Positions 28,269 through 37,960 of a stretch of DNA of 64,000 nt are shown in pieces. This DNA is from Cryomorpha sp963741985 (GTDB taxonomy: Bacteria > Bacteroidota > Bacteroidia > Flavobacteriales_D > Cryomorphaceae), in the NCBI GenBank assembly GCA_963741985.1, contig CAVUKD010000004.1, positions 496,001-560,000 of the forward strand. The letters run 5' to 3'. The position numbers were made by a program, and so were the translations under genes. How positions within the stretch are numbered: position 1 is the stretch's first letter; each line of letters starts with the position of its first letter. A model generated the notes under the pieces. The model was not told where the DNA came from, did not search any database, and saw only the letters and a list, made by a program, of their open reading frames with translations.

Positions 28269-28433
28269 CTATGAATGTGATATCCAGCGGATAATCAAAA
28301 CGATCAGACAAATTAAAAACATAAAGATCGAAATACGGTTTATACCGTGCATCATTCTCAAATTGAAATTTCCATCGCCTTTTTTGAATAATGTGGCGGG
28401 ATTCAAATAATGACCTATTCTTTTAAAAAACAT
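28269..28433 (-). CDS. 54-residue membrane protein (DUF6728-like)
   Basis: ATG at 28433, stop at 28269-28271. Translation begins MFFKRIGHYLNPATLFKKG, followed by a helix of about 20 hydrophobic residues (RISIFMFLICLIVLIIRW) and a three-residue tail. The basic N-terminal part and the helix resemble a family of very short Bacteroidota proteins that I recall as DUF6728. It lies directly upstream of the ABM gene on the same strand, probably the same transcript. Function unknown. Confidence 0.7.
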   Translation of the reverse strand: MFFKRIGHYLNPATLFKKGDGNFNLRMMHGINRISIFMFLICLIVLIIRWISHS

Positions 28434-28596
28434 AAGCTTCTATATTATGGAGGCGGCTAACGGAACAGGAAAAGAAATGCATTGATTAGTTTTGCAAAAC
28501 AGAAGTCCGAAAGATACCTGGTATTTATTGAATATAGTTTAATGCAAAATTCGGTATTTCTATTGGAATAGACTCAATTAATTTTAAAAAACGAAT

Positions 28597-30609
28597 TTGG
28601 AATTTAAGATAACATCAGAATTCGAACCTACGGGCGATCAACCGGAAGCTATCAAACAACTGACGACAGGTGTCTCGGATGGCGAGATCGCTCAAACCCT
28701 TTTGGGAGTAACAGGTTCGGGAAAAACATTTACCATCGCCAATGTTATCGAAAGGGTGCAGAAACCTACCCTCATCCTTTCGCATAATAAAACCTTAGCA
28801 GCCCAGCTATATGGCGAGTTCAAGCAGTTTTTTCCCGAAAATATGGTTGAATATTTTGTTTCGTATTACGATTATTATCAACCTGAAGCATTCATCCCTT
28901 CTAGTAATACCTTCATTGAAAAAGACTTAAGCATAAATGAAGAAATCGAAAAACTAAGGCTGAGTGCCACCTCTGCCTTACTCTCTGGAAGGCGCGATGT
29001 AATTGTTGTTGCTTCAGTTTCATGTATATACGGAATTGGAAATCCGACTGAATTTCACAAGAGTGTGATTCCGATTAAAAAGGGCGAGCTGGTTTCCCGA
29101 AATAGCTTTTTGCATTTGCTCGTAGCGAGTCTTTACGCGCGGAATGATTTTGAACTCGATCGTGGGAAATTTCGGGTTAAGGGTGATACTGTCGATATTT
29201 ATCTCGCTTACGCGGATTACGGAATTCGCGTTGAGTTTTTTGGTGACGAAATCGATGCAATAAGTAGTTTTAATCCTGAAACCGGCAAAGTCCTTTCCGA
29301 TCTTGAGTCAGTCAATATTTATCCGGCGAATCTCTTTGTGACCAGTAAAGACACTATGAACAATGCCATCTGGGAAATCCAGCAGGATATGGTTGCGCAA
29401 GTGGATTATTTTGCCGGGCAAGGCCAGCATTTGGAGGCCAAAAGATTGGAAGAGCGAACAACTCACGACTTGGAAATGATGCGTGAACTCGGATTTTGTT
29501 CGGGAATTGAAAACTATTCACGCTATTTCGATCGGCGCCAGCCGGGGCAACGTCCTTTTTGTTTGATAGATTATTTCCCCCAAGATTTTCTGATGGTTAT
29601 TGACGAAAGTCACGCCACGATTCCTCAAATAAGGGCCATGTACGGTGGTGACCGATCGCGAAAAATAAATTTGGTAGATTACGGTTTTCGTCTCCCGGCA
29701 GCCATGGACAACCGACCTTTACAATTTGATGAATTTCAAAGCCTTACAAACCAAACTATTTACGTAAGTGCCACCCCGGCCGATTATGAACTCGAGCGTT
29801 CGGGCGGTATAATCGTTGAGCAATTGATTCGACCAACCGGCTTGTTGGATCCGAAAATAGAAGTACGTCCGAGCGAAAATCAGATTGACGATTTGCTCGA
29901 AGAAATCAGTATTCGCACTGAACGTCGGGAACGAACATTGGTAACCACCTTAACAAAGCGTATGGCTGAAGAGCTTCAGGCCTTTTTTGAAAAGGCGGGT
30001 GTGAAGTGTCGTTATATTCACAGCGATGTCGATACGCTTGACCGGATCGATATTTTGAGTGATTTACGCGAAGGAGTTTATGACGTATTGATCGGAGTGA
30101 ATCTTTTGCGTGAAGGACTTGACCTTCCGGAAGTTTCGCTTGTCGCAATATTGGATGCCGACAAAGAAGGATTTTTGCGTAGTACGCGTTCGCTGGTGCA
30201 AACCGTAGGACGCGCGGCGAGAAATCTGCACGGAATGGTAATAATGTATGCCGACAAAGTGACGAAAAGCATGGCTCAGACCATTGAAGAAACGGAGCGT
30301 CGACGAGTGAAACAGCAAACTTACAACGAAGAAAATGGCATTACACCGCGCCAAGTAAAAGGCAGCCAAAAAACGAGTGCCATCCAAGGCAATCGCGAAC
30401 GAAAAGGCAAACCGTATTATTCCGACCCCGAAGAAGCGAGTTTGGCAGCCGATCCGGTAATCGGTTATATGAAAAAAGAAGATCTGGAGCGATCCATTGA
30501 TATTACGCGGTCCAAAATGCAGAAAGCAGCGAAGGATCAGGATTTCATGGAAGCGGCACGTTTGCGTGATGAATTATTTGCGATGCAGAAAGCGGCAAAG
30601 AAGAAATAA
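28597..30609 (+). CDS. uvrB: UvrB, excinuclease ABC subunit B
   Basis: 670 residues from a TTG start that gives the standard N-terminus (EFKITSEFEPTGDQPEAIKQL). Walker A LLGVTGSGKT (about 37-46), the damage-binding beta-hairpin YYDYYQPEAF (about 90-100), DEAD-like MVIDESH (about 333-339), helicase motif VLIGVNLLREGLDLPEVSLVAILDADKEGF, QTVGRAARN, and a C-terminal UVR motif binding UvrC (about 625-660). Works with UvrA in nucleotide excision repair. It converges on the FkbM gene with a 19-bp gap and no clear terminator. Confidence 0.98.
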   Translation: MEFKITSEFEPTGDQPEAIKQLTTGVSDGEIAQTLLGVTGSGKTFTIANVIERVQKPTLILSHNKTLAAQLYGEFKQFFPENMVEYFVSYYDYYQPEAFIPSSNTFIEKDLSINEEIEKLRLSATSALLSGRRDVIVVASVSCIYGIGNPTEFHKSVIPIKKGELVSRNSFLHLLVASLYARNDFELDRGKFRVKGDTVDIYLAYADYGIRVEFFGDEIDAISSFNPETGKVLSDLESVNIYPANLFVTSKDTMNNAIWEIQQDMVAQVDYFAGQGQHLEAKRLEERTTHDLEMMRELGFCSGIENYSRYFDRRQPGQRPFCLIDYFPQDFLMVIDESHATIPQIRAMYGGDRSRKINLVDYGFRLPAAMDNRPLQFDEFQSLTNQTIYVSATPADYELERSGGIIVEQLIRPTGLLDPKIEVRPSENQIDDLLEEISIRTERRERTLVTTLTKRMAEELQAFFEKAGVKCRYIHSDVDTLDRIDILSDLREGVYDVLIGVNLLREGLDLPEVSLVAILDADKEGFLRSTRSLVQTVGRAARNLHGMVIMYADKVTKSMAQTIEETERRRVKQQTYNEENGITPRQVKGSQKTSAIQGNRERKGKPYYSDPEEASLAADPVIGYMKKEDLERSIDITRSKMQKAAKDQDFMEAARLRDELFAMQKAAKKK

Positions 30610-30628
30610 TCAAGTTGACTTCTGCGAC

Positions 30629-31573
30629 TCAATTATAAGCCACAATTGTATGCGGAAAGCTACCTGTGATTAATGCTTTGAGCAGATATTTCCGTGTATT
30701 GAAATCACGACCATTCGCATGTTCCAGATGTTTGAATGGAAGTGCATGAATCAATTTTGACTGCTTTTTGTAAAACGCCCAACGTACGCGCAATTCTTTG
30801 AAAGCTCCTTCAGTCTGATTGCGAATGGATTCAATCAAAAATTCCGGGTGAAGTGCGAGAAATAGTGCAGCATCCTTGCTCTGGAAAAATTCTTTTAAAG
30901 TGGGAATCAAGTGATATTCTCCACCTTCAATATCGATTTTGAGAAAGAGCGGTTTACCAGCTAAATGCCGCTCTACGATTAGCGAATTAAGATCTATGGA
31001 GTCCACTTTCCATGATTGTTCTTCATCCTGAAAGAGCACGCTGCTCATAGAATCGCCGCCTTCATTTTTACTTCCAAGTTGTATTTTTCCGGATTTTGCA
31101 GCAATCGCTTTTTGGTGGATCTGCAATTTTGAAAACCACTTCGTGCCGCTGTTTGCCTGAAAATTGGCTTCGAGTTCAGCATATGAAACCGGATCGGGTT
31201 CGAAGGCATGAGTTTCGGCGGCAATTTGTGCACCGTAAAGCGCGGTAGAACCAATCCACGCGCCGATATCGAGAAACACAGATTTATTATTTAGAAACCG
31301 GTCGAAAATAGCGTAGGTTTCGGGCTCCCACTCACCTCGCCTTACCAGTGACCAAAAATCCGAATGCGGCAAGGGTAATACTTGGAATGAATAATCATTA
31401 ACTCTTATTTCTGAAGCGGGTTCCGATGAAAAATCCGATGCATTGTTGATTGCGAAATCACGTAATTCTTCGGATAGATCCCATATCTCCTGTGGGCTGA
31501 GTGTTCCAAGCTTCTCTCCTTCCAGAAATACTTCAACATCCGTCTCCTTCTTCTTAATTTCTATTTCAGTCAT
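30629..31573 (-). CDS. FkbM family methyltransferase
   Basis: 314 residues. SAM-binding motif FLDIGAWIGSTALYGAQ followed by THAFEPDPVSYAELEANF (about 93-130) and the FkbM-type LFLKIDIEGGEYHLIPTL (about 203-220). The N-terminal 80 residues are family-specific. FkbM enzymes methylate hydroxyls of sugars or polyketides; the acceptor here is unknown. Single gene, no evident operon. Confidence 0.88.
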   Translation of the reverse strand: MTEIEIKKKETDVEVFLEGEKLGTLSPQEIWDLSEELRDFAINNASDFSSEPASEIRVNDYSFQVLPLPHSDFWSLVRRGEWEPETYAIFDRFLNNKSVFLDIGAWIGSTALYGAQIAAETHAFEPDPVSYAELEANFQANSGTKWFSKLQIHQKAIAAKSGKIQLGSKNEGGDSMSSVLFQDEEQSWKVDSIDLNSLIVERHLAGKPLFLKIDIEGGEYHLIPTLKEFFQSKDAALFLALHPEFLIESIRNQTEGAFKELRVRWAFYKKQSKLIHALPFKHLEHANGRDFNTRKYLLKALITGSFPHTIVAYN

Positions 31574-31785
31574 AAGGGAATTTTGATCCTACAAAAATAG
31601 TTGTAAACACGGGAGAAAAAACGAAAAATACCGAGAAGATACTCACAGAAGTATGAACAGCTAAAAAATGAAAAACTAAGTTTTTCTTCGGATCGTCAGT
31701 TAGAATCGATTAAAAATCAATGAGGCGGGTTAAATTCTTCTATTGCAAATATGAAATATATACCATGTGCAAAAAACCAATCCAT
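31574..31785. other. AT-rich gap before the S10 pseudogene
   Basis: No gene or hairpin seen; presumably the old promoter regions of the FkbM gene (minus) and the pseudogene (plus). Confidence 0.4.
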
Positions 31786-33273
31786 ATGAAATCAAGGTAT
31801 TTACTCATTGCATTCTTCTTAGGTGGAATTTCACTTCATGCGCAAACCGATACGTAAACACCTGACACTATTCCACACCCCGAAATAAGTATGACCGAAC
31901 CTTCGGGAAAAATTGGCGGCACCAGTATGGATTATACAGCACGTGCCTGAACTTTCGTCGTGACCGATAGTGAAAACAAACCCTGGGCATTGATGAGCTT
32001 TACGAGCTATACAAAAAGGCACAACAAGGATTCGAAAACAGGCGTAATTGACGGCAGGCGTCCTATCGTTTTCGCGTACAATGGAGGGCCGGGATCTGCG
32101 TCGTACCCACTTCATATGGGTATTCTTGGGCCAAGAAGGGAATCGTTGACAACCAATATTCTATTCTGGATATAGCCGACCTGGTAATGATAGATCCAAT
32201 GAGAACAGGATTGAGCCTTCCGATGGGCAAACACGAATTCAAAGAATTTTGAGGCGTAGATGGGGATATACAAAGTTTGAGTGCTTTTATAAAACATTTC
32301 TTAATTCAAAATGGCCGACTCAATTCCCCCAAGTACCTGCTGGGCTAAAGTTACGGCACCTTTCGAAATGCGGGTGTGATGAATAATCTTCAGGAAGATG
32401 GTATCGCCATGAACGGCGTTGTAATGGTATCAGCAGTTTTTAATCTGTCTTCATTGATTTTCCCAAACCATTACACTTTGGTGTTGGGATTGTGATTCAT
32501 TGCGCTTGCCAAATCGGGCGATGTCGTAATAGAAGAGCGCGTTCCCCAAGAGGTATTGCCATTGTGATCCCAATTCCAAGTCCATCCATCTATTACACGT
32601 GCACTCGGCTTATAATTGAGTGTTTTTCTGATACCCAATTTCTGATAAAAATAGTTCAAAAATGCGGTCGATAAAGGAGGAACAATAGATGCCATACAAG
32701 GATCATCATACGATTCCTGACTTAATAGATCGGGATTTATTCCTGTAAAACGACTGTCGAGGCGCCCCACGGTTTCGCCTTTATCGCGCAGGAGTTCGGC
32801 AAAATATTCGCCGGCGTTTACTCGTAAATCAGCTCGCAGCCAATACTCTTTGCTTAAACCGGAATAGTCAGAAAGTCTTTGCGCCATTTCATCCTTCTCT
32901 GGTTTGGTTAATTGATCTCCATTCATCAGAGCCACGCTGCATTCATCGCGGGTAAAAACGTGAACTTTCATCCAGAAAATCCTCAAAATTTTCAAGTCTG
33001 TTTGTAAGCTTATTGTGATACCAGGCAGTTGAAGCGTATGTTGGAATGTGCACCAGATAAGACAGGTCGTAATTCATGAAAGGGTATTTCGATTTAGGTA
33101 CTCCTTTTTATCGGGTTGAATATACCATCGACCATTTGGAGCTCCGTCCTGAAATTAAGTCAAACATAACTATGAAATACTACAAAGCAGGCCATATGAT
33201 GTAAGTCGAGAAAAATTCGATGAAACAATTTAAGGATGACCTTGTTGACTTTATTAATTCAACGTATAAATAA
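31786..33273 (+). pseudogene. Serine carboxypeptidase-like (peptidase S10) pseudogene with an internal inversion
   Basis: ATG at 31786 begins a signal peptide ending LHAQ, but a TAA at 31855 and a TGA follow. Plus-strand fragments then give the S10 catalytic signature FAYNGGPGSASYPLHMGILGP near 32073, DLVMIDPMRTGLSLP, and NSPKYLLG with the serine motif degraded. The middle of the protein (HIPTYASTAWYHNKL ... YWLRADLRVNAGEYF ... GRLDSRFTGINPD ... WTWNWD ... NHNPNTKV) is encoded on the opposite strand at about 33076 down to 32471. The C-terminus returns to the plus strand (GYFDLGTPFYRVEYTIDHL ... YYKAGHMM, then a Tyr codon turned TAA) and ends at 33273. It is clearly non-functional. Confidence 0.88.
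32471..33076 (-). other. Inverted internal segment of the S10 pseudogene
   Basis: On the minus strand this piece reads, in correct protein order, NYDLSYLVHIPTY... through ...ASAMNHNPNTKV, with a frameshift near 32955-32965. The residues just before and just after it are on the plus strand at the left and right edges. So about 600 bp was flipped in place without net loss. Confidence 0.85.
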
Positions 33274-33340
33274 GAAAATCAGTTTGCGAATACATTTAAA
33301 CTTCACGGCGTTTTCGTAGCTAAAAAAAGTATAAATTTTT

Positions 33341-34159
33341 ATGGACAAATTAGAAGGATATTGGGATAAAATCTCAGACGTAGTGTTATTGTACGGTGGA
33401 CGCGTAGTGCTGGCCATTGTGGTATTAATCGTGGGACTTTGGATTATTAATCGACTGGTAAAAGTAATCACGAAACGGATGGAAAAACGCGATGTGGATC
33501 CGTCGCTTCGCCCATTTTTGCGCTCTATAATCAATGCATTACTGAAAATAATGCTCATCATTTCGGTAATGGGAATGATAGGCATTCAAATGACTTCTTT
33601 TATCGCCGTACTTGGTGCCGCTGGCCTTGCTATTGGTTTAGCACTTCAAGGAAGTCTCGCCAATTTTGCCGGAGGAGTTTTAATCCTTTTGCTCAAACCC
33701 TTTAAAGTAGGAGATTTTATAGATACCGGCTCGTATTCAGGAACAGTGCGTGAAATCCAGATTTTCTATACATATATTACGACTACCCAAAAACAGGAAG
33801 TTATTATTCCCAATGGAAATTTGAGTAATAATGCACTGACCAATTACTCGTATCACGATACCCGCAGAATGGATATGACGGTTGGTATCGGTTATGATGA
33901 TGATATTGATAAAGCAAAAAGTCTTTTAGAGAAAATAATTCAGGAAGATTCCCGCATTTTGAAAGATCCTAACTACGATATTTTCGTAGAAGGACTTGGC
34001 GATAATTCGGTAAATATTCACGTACGGGCCTGGATTCATTCGGGCGATTTTTGGCCTGTTGCCAATGGAATGAACGAAGTGATTAAAAAGACTTTTGATG
34101 CCGAAGGAGTAAGTTTCCCATTTCCTCAGCGCGATATTCATATTATCAAAGGAGAATAA
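33341..34159 (+). CDS. Small-conductance mechanosensitive channel, MscS family
   Basis: 272 residues, near the E. coli MscS length. Three N-terminal helices (about 15-40, 65-88, and the pore helix AAGLAIGLALQGSLANFAGGVLILLLKPF at about 92-120). Then the beta domain (KVGDFIDTGSYSGTVREIQIFYTYITT; VIIPNGNLSNNALTNYS) and the alpha/beta cytoplasmic cage (VNIHVRAWI) are in order. An inner-membrane valve that opens on osmotic down-shock. Intact although it sits between two pseudogenes. Confidence 0.95.
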   Translation: MDKLEGYWDKISDVVLLYGGRVVLAIVVLIVGLWIINRLVKVITKRMEKRDVDPSLRPFLRSIINALLKIMLIISVMGMIGIQMTSFIAVLGAAGLAIGLALQGSLANFAGGVLILLLKPFKVGDFIDTGSYSGTVREIQIFYTYITTTQKQEVIIPNGNLSNNALTNYSYHDTRRMDMTVGIGYDDDIDKAKSLLEKIIQEDSRILKDPNYDIFVEGLGDNSVNIHVRAWIHSGDFWPVANGMNEVIKKTFDAEGVSFPFPQRDIHIIKGE

Positions 34160-34181
34160 GAAATTTTTCTTTTTGAATTGA

Positions 34182-34213
34182 AAAGCTGCTTTCATTTTGA
34201 TAGCAGCTTTTTT
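34182..34213 (+). terminator. Terminator after the MscS gene
   Basis: Stem AAAGCTGCT 34182-34190 / AGCAGCTTT 34202-34210 with an 11-base loop and a trailing T run, 22 bases after the stop codon. Confidence 0.85.
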
Positions 34214-34289
34214 GTATAATCAGGACGATCACGGGGAAGTAGCATTTTTGCAATATTGTTGGCTTTGGGTTACCAAAAATACCATCGTA

Positions 34290-34848
34290 ATGAAACAAAA
34301 TGACCTACCGTCGCAAATTATTGCCAGCAAAATCTTCCAAATTAAAAATGAAAAAGTGACGATGGATGCTGATCCTGCTGAACTTTACGAAGTGGAAACA
34401 CGGAAATTAAACCAAGCAGTAAAAAGAGATGAGAGTCGTTTCCCCGCTGACTTTATGTTTAACCTTTCTAAAACAGAATGGGATGACTTGAAATCACAAT
34501 TTGTGACATCGAGGTGGGGTGGACGCAGAAAATTTCCAAGGGATTTACGGGACAAGGAGTTGCAATATTAAATACCCTACTCGGCAGTGAAACTGCAATA
34601 GCGGTCAACATATTCCCTTCGGTCATGTGATCACTTCGTTGAGTTCAGGTTATCTGTGTCTTCACGGAAATGCGGGAAATTCTTTTGACAAACAAAGACA
34701 TATTTCTTGAAATAGACAGCATCAGAAAAGATTGGGCGGGCAAGACGCCAAAATCGAACTTGTCTTTAAATATCTGAACGAGTTTATTAAAGCACAGCAA
34801 ACCCCGAGAAAGGCTATTGGATTTCGACAAAATTTAAAAAAGAATTGA
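34290..34848 (+). pseudogene. ORF6N-domain (KilA-N-like) protein, frameshifted
   Basis: From the ATG at 34290 the product reads SQIIASKIFQIKNEKVTMDADPAELYEVETRKLNQAVKRD then ADFMFNLSKTEWDDLKSQ, the ORF6N domain found in phage antirepressors and in chromosomal Bacteroidota copies. A shift near 34536-34545 sends it to an early stop; the continuing protein is found in another frame (FTGQGVAILNTLLGSETAIAVNI), then MREILLTNKDIFLEI, and after a further shift QDAKIELVFKYLNEFIKAQQ ... GFRQN ending at 34848. At least two frameshifts plus a stop make it a pseudogene. The codons upstream of 34290 are read-through from non-coding DNA. Confidence 0.85.
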
Positions 34849-34923
34849 TAGTTATATTCATCTTGGCTTTTGAAGCGCACTCCGTGGTATTGCCAACGTT
34901 GTGATATGGATGGTTTTTTTCCA

Positions 34924-34953
34924 TAAAAAAAGGATGACCCACCGAGCCATCCT
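34924..34953 (-). terminator. Terminator of the M49 peptidase gene
   Basis: Read on the minus strand: AGGATG (34953-34948) and CATCCT (34936-34931) form a stem, followed by seven T. It lies 26 bases after the stop codon. Confidence 0.75.
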
Positions 34954-34978
34954 CTCAATTCAATTAAAAATTTCCAAA

Positions 34979-37030
34979 TCAATTTCTCACTGGAAGCGTA
35001 GAATATTCATCTGAATAATACAGCATCTGAGAAGCAAAATCATCCGGATATTCCACTTTGACATCGGTAATCTTGCCGTCTTTTTCAACCGGCACGAGGC
35101 GTGGATTGATAAATCCTCCGTAAGGTGCGCTCTTGAATTTGGCTACACGCGCCAATACCTCAGCGTGTAACTCGGGATCAACTTTCACTCCGTAATTTTC
35201 AACAAGAGCTTTGCCGGCTTCGAAATCTCCTTCCGATTTTATGCGCTGAATTTCGCGTAAAAGCTCACCAAAAAGTTTACGAAGCTTGTCGTAGTCGTTG
35301 ATTTCAAAATAGGTATTTCCATTTCGCTTCTCTTTGGAGATAACACCATCAGCCATTCCTTTTTCAAAAACCCAGGAAGCAATGAGCTGGCGGTTTCGCA
35401 TATGATCTTCTTCGATTTGCTCACCCGGTTTTAGGCGCTGAAGCTGGAGCATCATTCCGTTTTTAATATAGCTGTCGTACTCCGCTCTGCCCACATCAAG
35501 ATTGTCCATTACACCCATTTCCACCAATTTTGGATCCATCGTATAGTACAAAGCCACAAGATCAGCGCGGGCTTCTTCGAGGGTGGATCGGTAGTTTTTC
35601 AGTGTCTCGGTAGGAGTGCCGACCCCCGGGTTTATTTTTCCACTAGCGTGACCGATTACCTCATGAAGAGCCGTATGCAATTTGGAAGCTTGTTTTCCGT
35701 ATTTTTTGGAAAAAGAGATTTCGCTAGAATCATTTGAAAACTCTTCTAAAAAGCCGCTTGTACTCGCTTGAGCATAGGCTGAAACAATATTTCCAAGACT
35801 TACTGATTTCGAGCCGTATTCGGCTCGTATCCAGTTTGCATTTGGAAGGTTCACACCGATTGGTGTAGACGGGGAAGCATCGCCGGATTCACCAACGACA
35901 TTTATAAAGTTATAGGTAATCCCCACAACTTTCGCCTTTTTATGTTCATCCATAATAGGTGAGTTATCCTCAAAATACTGGGCATTATCACTGATGACTT
36001 TCATCTTTTTGGAGGCATCCAAATCACGGATTTGAACAATACTCTCATACGATCCTCGAAATCCTTGCGGATCATTATACACTTCTACAAATCCCTGAAT
36101 ATAATCCACAACGCTTGTGGTATCCTGCACCCAAGCAATATTGAATTTGTCCCAGGTATCAAGATCGCCGGTGGTGTAATAATCGATGAGCAAGCCGAGT
36201 GCTTTTGCTTGTTGATCATTGTCAGCAACACCTTTTGCAAGTTCGAGCCAATGAACCATCTTTTCAATAGCCGGGCTGTACATCCCTCCTATTTTCCAAA
36301 CTTTTTCGCCGAGCGACCCGTCTGCTTTTTTAATGACTTTTGAATTCAGACCATACGAAAGTGGACGCTCCTTATCTTTATTCACTGTTTTTTTCTGGTA
36401 ATACTTGTCGAATTCTGCTTGCGTAACTGTGGGGTCATAAAAATTGACCGCGCTGGCAAGAACAATGTCATGACTCGCATCCTTACTTACTTTTTTCGAA
36501 TCGATAGTCGGATCAAAAATGACCTTCTCGATGGTATCGCTGAGCGATTGATTCGTGCTGGAGAGGAGGCTGTCCAGGTATTCTTTCGAGAATTCAGGGG
36601 TAAACTTCACATAAGAATAATGGTGGTGAATTCCATTTGAAAACCAAATACGCTTCAGGTATGTTTCAAACGCTTTCCAATCCGCGCTCGTTTTATCACC
36701 GTTGTAATTACGGTAGATATTCTCTAGCGTGTGGCGAATGGTAAGATTGTAACGGTAGTTTTGATCCCACGTAATATCGCGACCGGCATAAGCTGCCTGA
36801 GTCAGATAATACGCGAGTTTCTTATCATTTAGCGACAGCTCATCCCAGCCCGGGATCTGATAGCGGATAAGTTTCAGATCGGCAAATTGTTCGGCCAGAT
36901 ATTTAAATTCAGTGCTGTCTTGTGAGACTTTAGAATTATCGGAAGTTTGTTCCGTCTTATCTCCGGAGCAGGCCGAAAAAATAAGAACAATTACTAGTAA
37001 GACAGCTGGTAGGAAATACGTTTTTTTCAT
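34979..37030 (-). CDS. Lipoprotein zinc peptidase, family M49 (dipeptidyl peptidase III-like)
   Basis: 683 residues. Lipoprotein signal with lipobox IFSAC (Cys about 21), so it is exported and lipid-anchored. The zinc motif is HEVIGH at about 454-459 (the short HExxGH form seen in bacterial M49) and the third ligand lies in EEARAD at about 484. DPP III enzymes remove dipeptides from the N-terminus of short peptides. Bacteroidota versions are often mislabelled dihydrofolate reductase. Monocistronic, with its own terminator. Confidence 0.88.
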   Translation of the reverse strand: MKKTYFLPAVLLVIVLIFSACSGDKTEQTSDNSKVSQDSTEFKYLAEQFADLKLIRYQIPGWDELSLNDKKLAYYLTQAAYAGRDITWDQNYRYNLTIRHTLENIYRNYNGDKTSADWKAFETYLKRIWFSNGIHHHYSYVKFTPEFSKEYLDSLLSSTNQSLSDTIEKVIFDPTIDSKKVSKDASHDIVLASAVNFYDPTVTQAEFDKYYQKKTVNKDKERPLSYGLNSKVIKKADGSLGEKVWKIGGMYSPAIEKMVHWLELAKGVADNDQQAKALGLLIDYYTTGDLDTWDKFNIAWVQDTTSVVDYIQGFVEVYNDPQGFRGSYESIVQIRDLDASKKMKVISDNAQYFEDNSPIMDEHKKAKVVGITYNFINVVGESGDASPSTPIGVNLPNANWIRAEYGSKSVSLGNIVSAYAQASTSGFLEEFSNDSSEISFSKKYGKQASKLHTALHEVIGHASGKINPGVGTPTETLKNYRSTLEEARADLVALYYTMDPKLVEMGVMDNLDVGRAEYDSYIKNGMMLQLQRLKPGEQIEEDHMRNRQLIASWVFEKGMADGVISKEKRNGNTYFEINDYDKLRKLFGELLREIQRIKSEGDFEAGKALVENYGVKVDPELHAEVLARVAKFKSAPYGGFINPRLVPVEKDGKITDVKVEYPDDFASQMLYYSDEYSTLPVRN

Positions 37031-37339
37031 GTATAGATTTTTACAAAGAGAATTCCAAAGATAAAAGAAAAGGGGAATTTATAACGGGCACTAAATAATA
37101 GGCGATTTGAAGCTGCCTAAAGAAGGTTGACCACTTTTTTAGAAAGCTTCTGTGGATGTGTTAACTTGGGACATCTATATGGAGTAAGTTATCGTCTTGG
37201 CCAAGTAATCCTTAGCGCTAATGAGTAAGAGGTCGCTTCATAAAGTTACTATGCCACTGCAAAAGCGCCATTACCACTCCAATTGCATATTACCTATTGC
37301 TTTGTGATTGATTATCAGCGCCTGATATCAAGTCCTAAT
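37031..37339. other. Gene-free gap of about 310 bp
   Basis: I see no coding frame, hairpin or tRNA-like cloverleaf in it. It may hold the promoter of the M49 gene at its left edge. Confidence 0.4.
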
Positions 37340-37606
37340 TTATTTCATCCTCTTAAGTCCTTCCAAAAAATCATCTTTACTACTGGCGAAATCTTTGGTG
37401 AGTAATTGCGGTTTTAGGGCTAATATGAGGCTTCCCAGTAGGTTCACAATATCCGACGTGTCATTCACGCCAACAAGCTTTTTCAACACTTCAGATTTAG
37501 CATTTTTCTGAAATGAAGAACCCTTCAAGCTCCCAACGAGCGACTTTAAACTTCCTTTCATGCCGGAAATATCATTCTCATTCATTCCGGGAATTTTGCT
37601 TGCCAT
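37340..37606 (-). CDS. Hypothetical protein, C-terminal part of a frameshifted secreted protein
   Basis: 88 residues as an independent frame, from an ATG that lies inside the end of the upstream frame (25-bp overlap). It has no export signal of its own. With one extra A in the AAAA run near 37592 the two frames join as ...TEWQAKIPGMNENDISGMKGSL..., giving a single secreted protein of about 150 residues. No recognisable domain; helical, Lys/Leu/Ser-rich (SLKSLVGSLKGSS; LKKLVGVNDTSDIVNLLGSL). Confidence 0.55.
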   Translation of the reverse strand: MASKIPGMNENDISGMKGSLKSLVGSLKGSSFQKNAKSEVLKKLVGVNDTSDIVNLLGSLILALKPQLLTKDFASSKDDFLEGLKRMK

Positions 37607-37800
37607 TCAGTCATATCGAAACCTCTTTTAAAGGCCTTCGGATTGATCCCATTTGCAACCTCCATAATGGCAATTGAAATATCCATCTTATCACCCATCA
37701 TAAAAGCTGCTTCCTCCACACCGTCATGATCCTGAGCCTTAATCTGAGCCGCGGAAAATAAAATTCCTGAGATGAAAAGTAATTTTATTAAATTTTTCAT
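37582..37800 (-). CDS. Hypothetical secreted protein, N-terminal part
   Basis: 72 residues with a clear signal peptide (cleavage after IKAQ, about residue 22), then DHDGVEEAAFMMGDKMDISIAIMEVANG and an early stop after KFPE. The following frame (37340-37606) looks like its continuation. Function unknown. Confidence 0.6.
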   Translation of the reverse strand: MKNLIKLLFISGILFSAAQIKAQDHDGVEEAAFMMGDKMDISIAIMEVANGINPKAFKRGFDMTEWQAKFPE

Positions 37801-37933
37801 AATTGGTTAATTTTAATCTGGTTAAACCTTCGGGAAAAGAAGAAAGCTACTAAAAGTACGAAATAATCGAAGCTTCGAATAAATGACTTCACTTAAAATC
37901 TGGATCTCCTAATCATAATCGAACTCAGGTTTT

Positions 37934-37941
37934 TATATTTG
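37934..37941 (+). promoter_or_regulatory. Possible -7 element before the HerA-like gene
   Basis: TATATTTG (TAnnTTTG) 19 bases before the ATG at 37961; the leader would be very short. No upstream TTG at the expected spacing. Confidence 0.4.
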
Positions 37942-37960
37942 ACGCAAAAGTTTAGCGATC

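Noticed and set aside
31786..32340. Reading the plus-strand S10 fragments as a small independent gene
   Set aside because: Several in-frame stops, and the matching central part lies inverted next to it; it is one dead gene.
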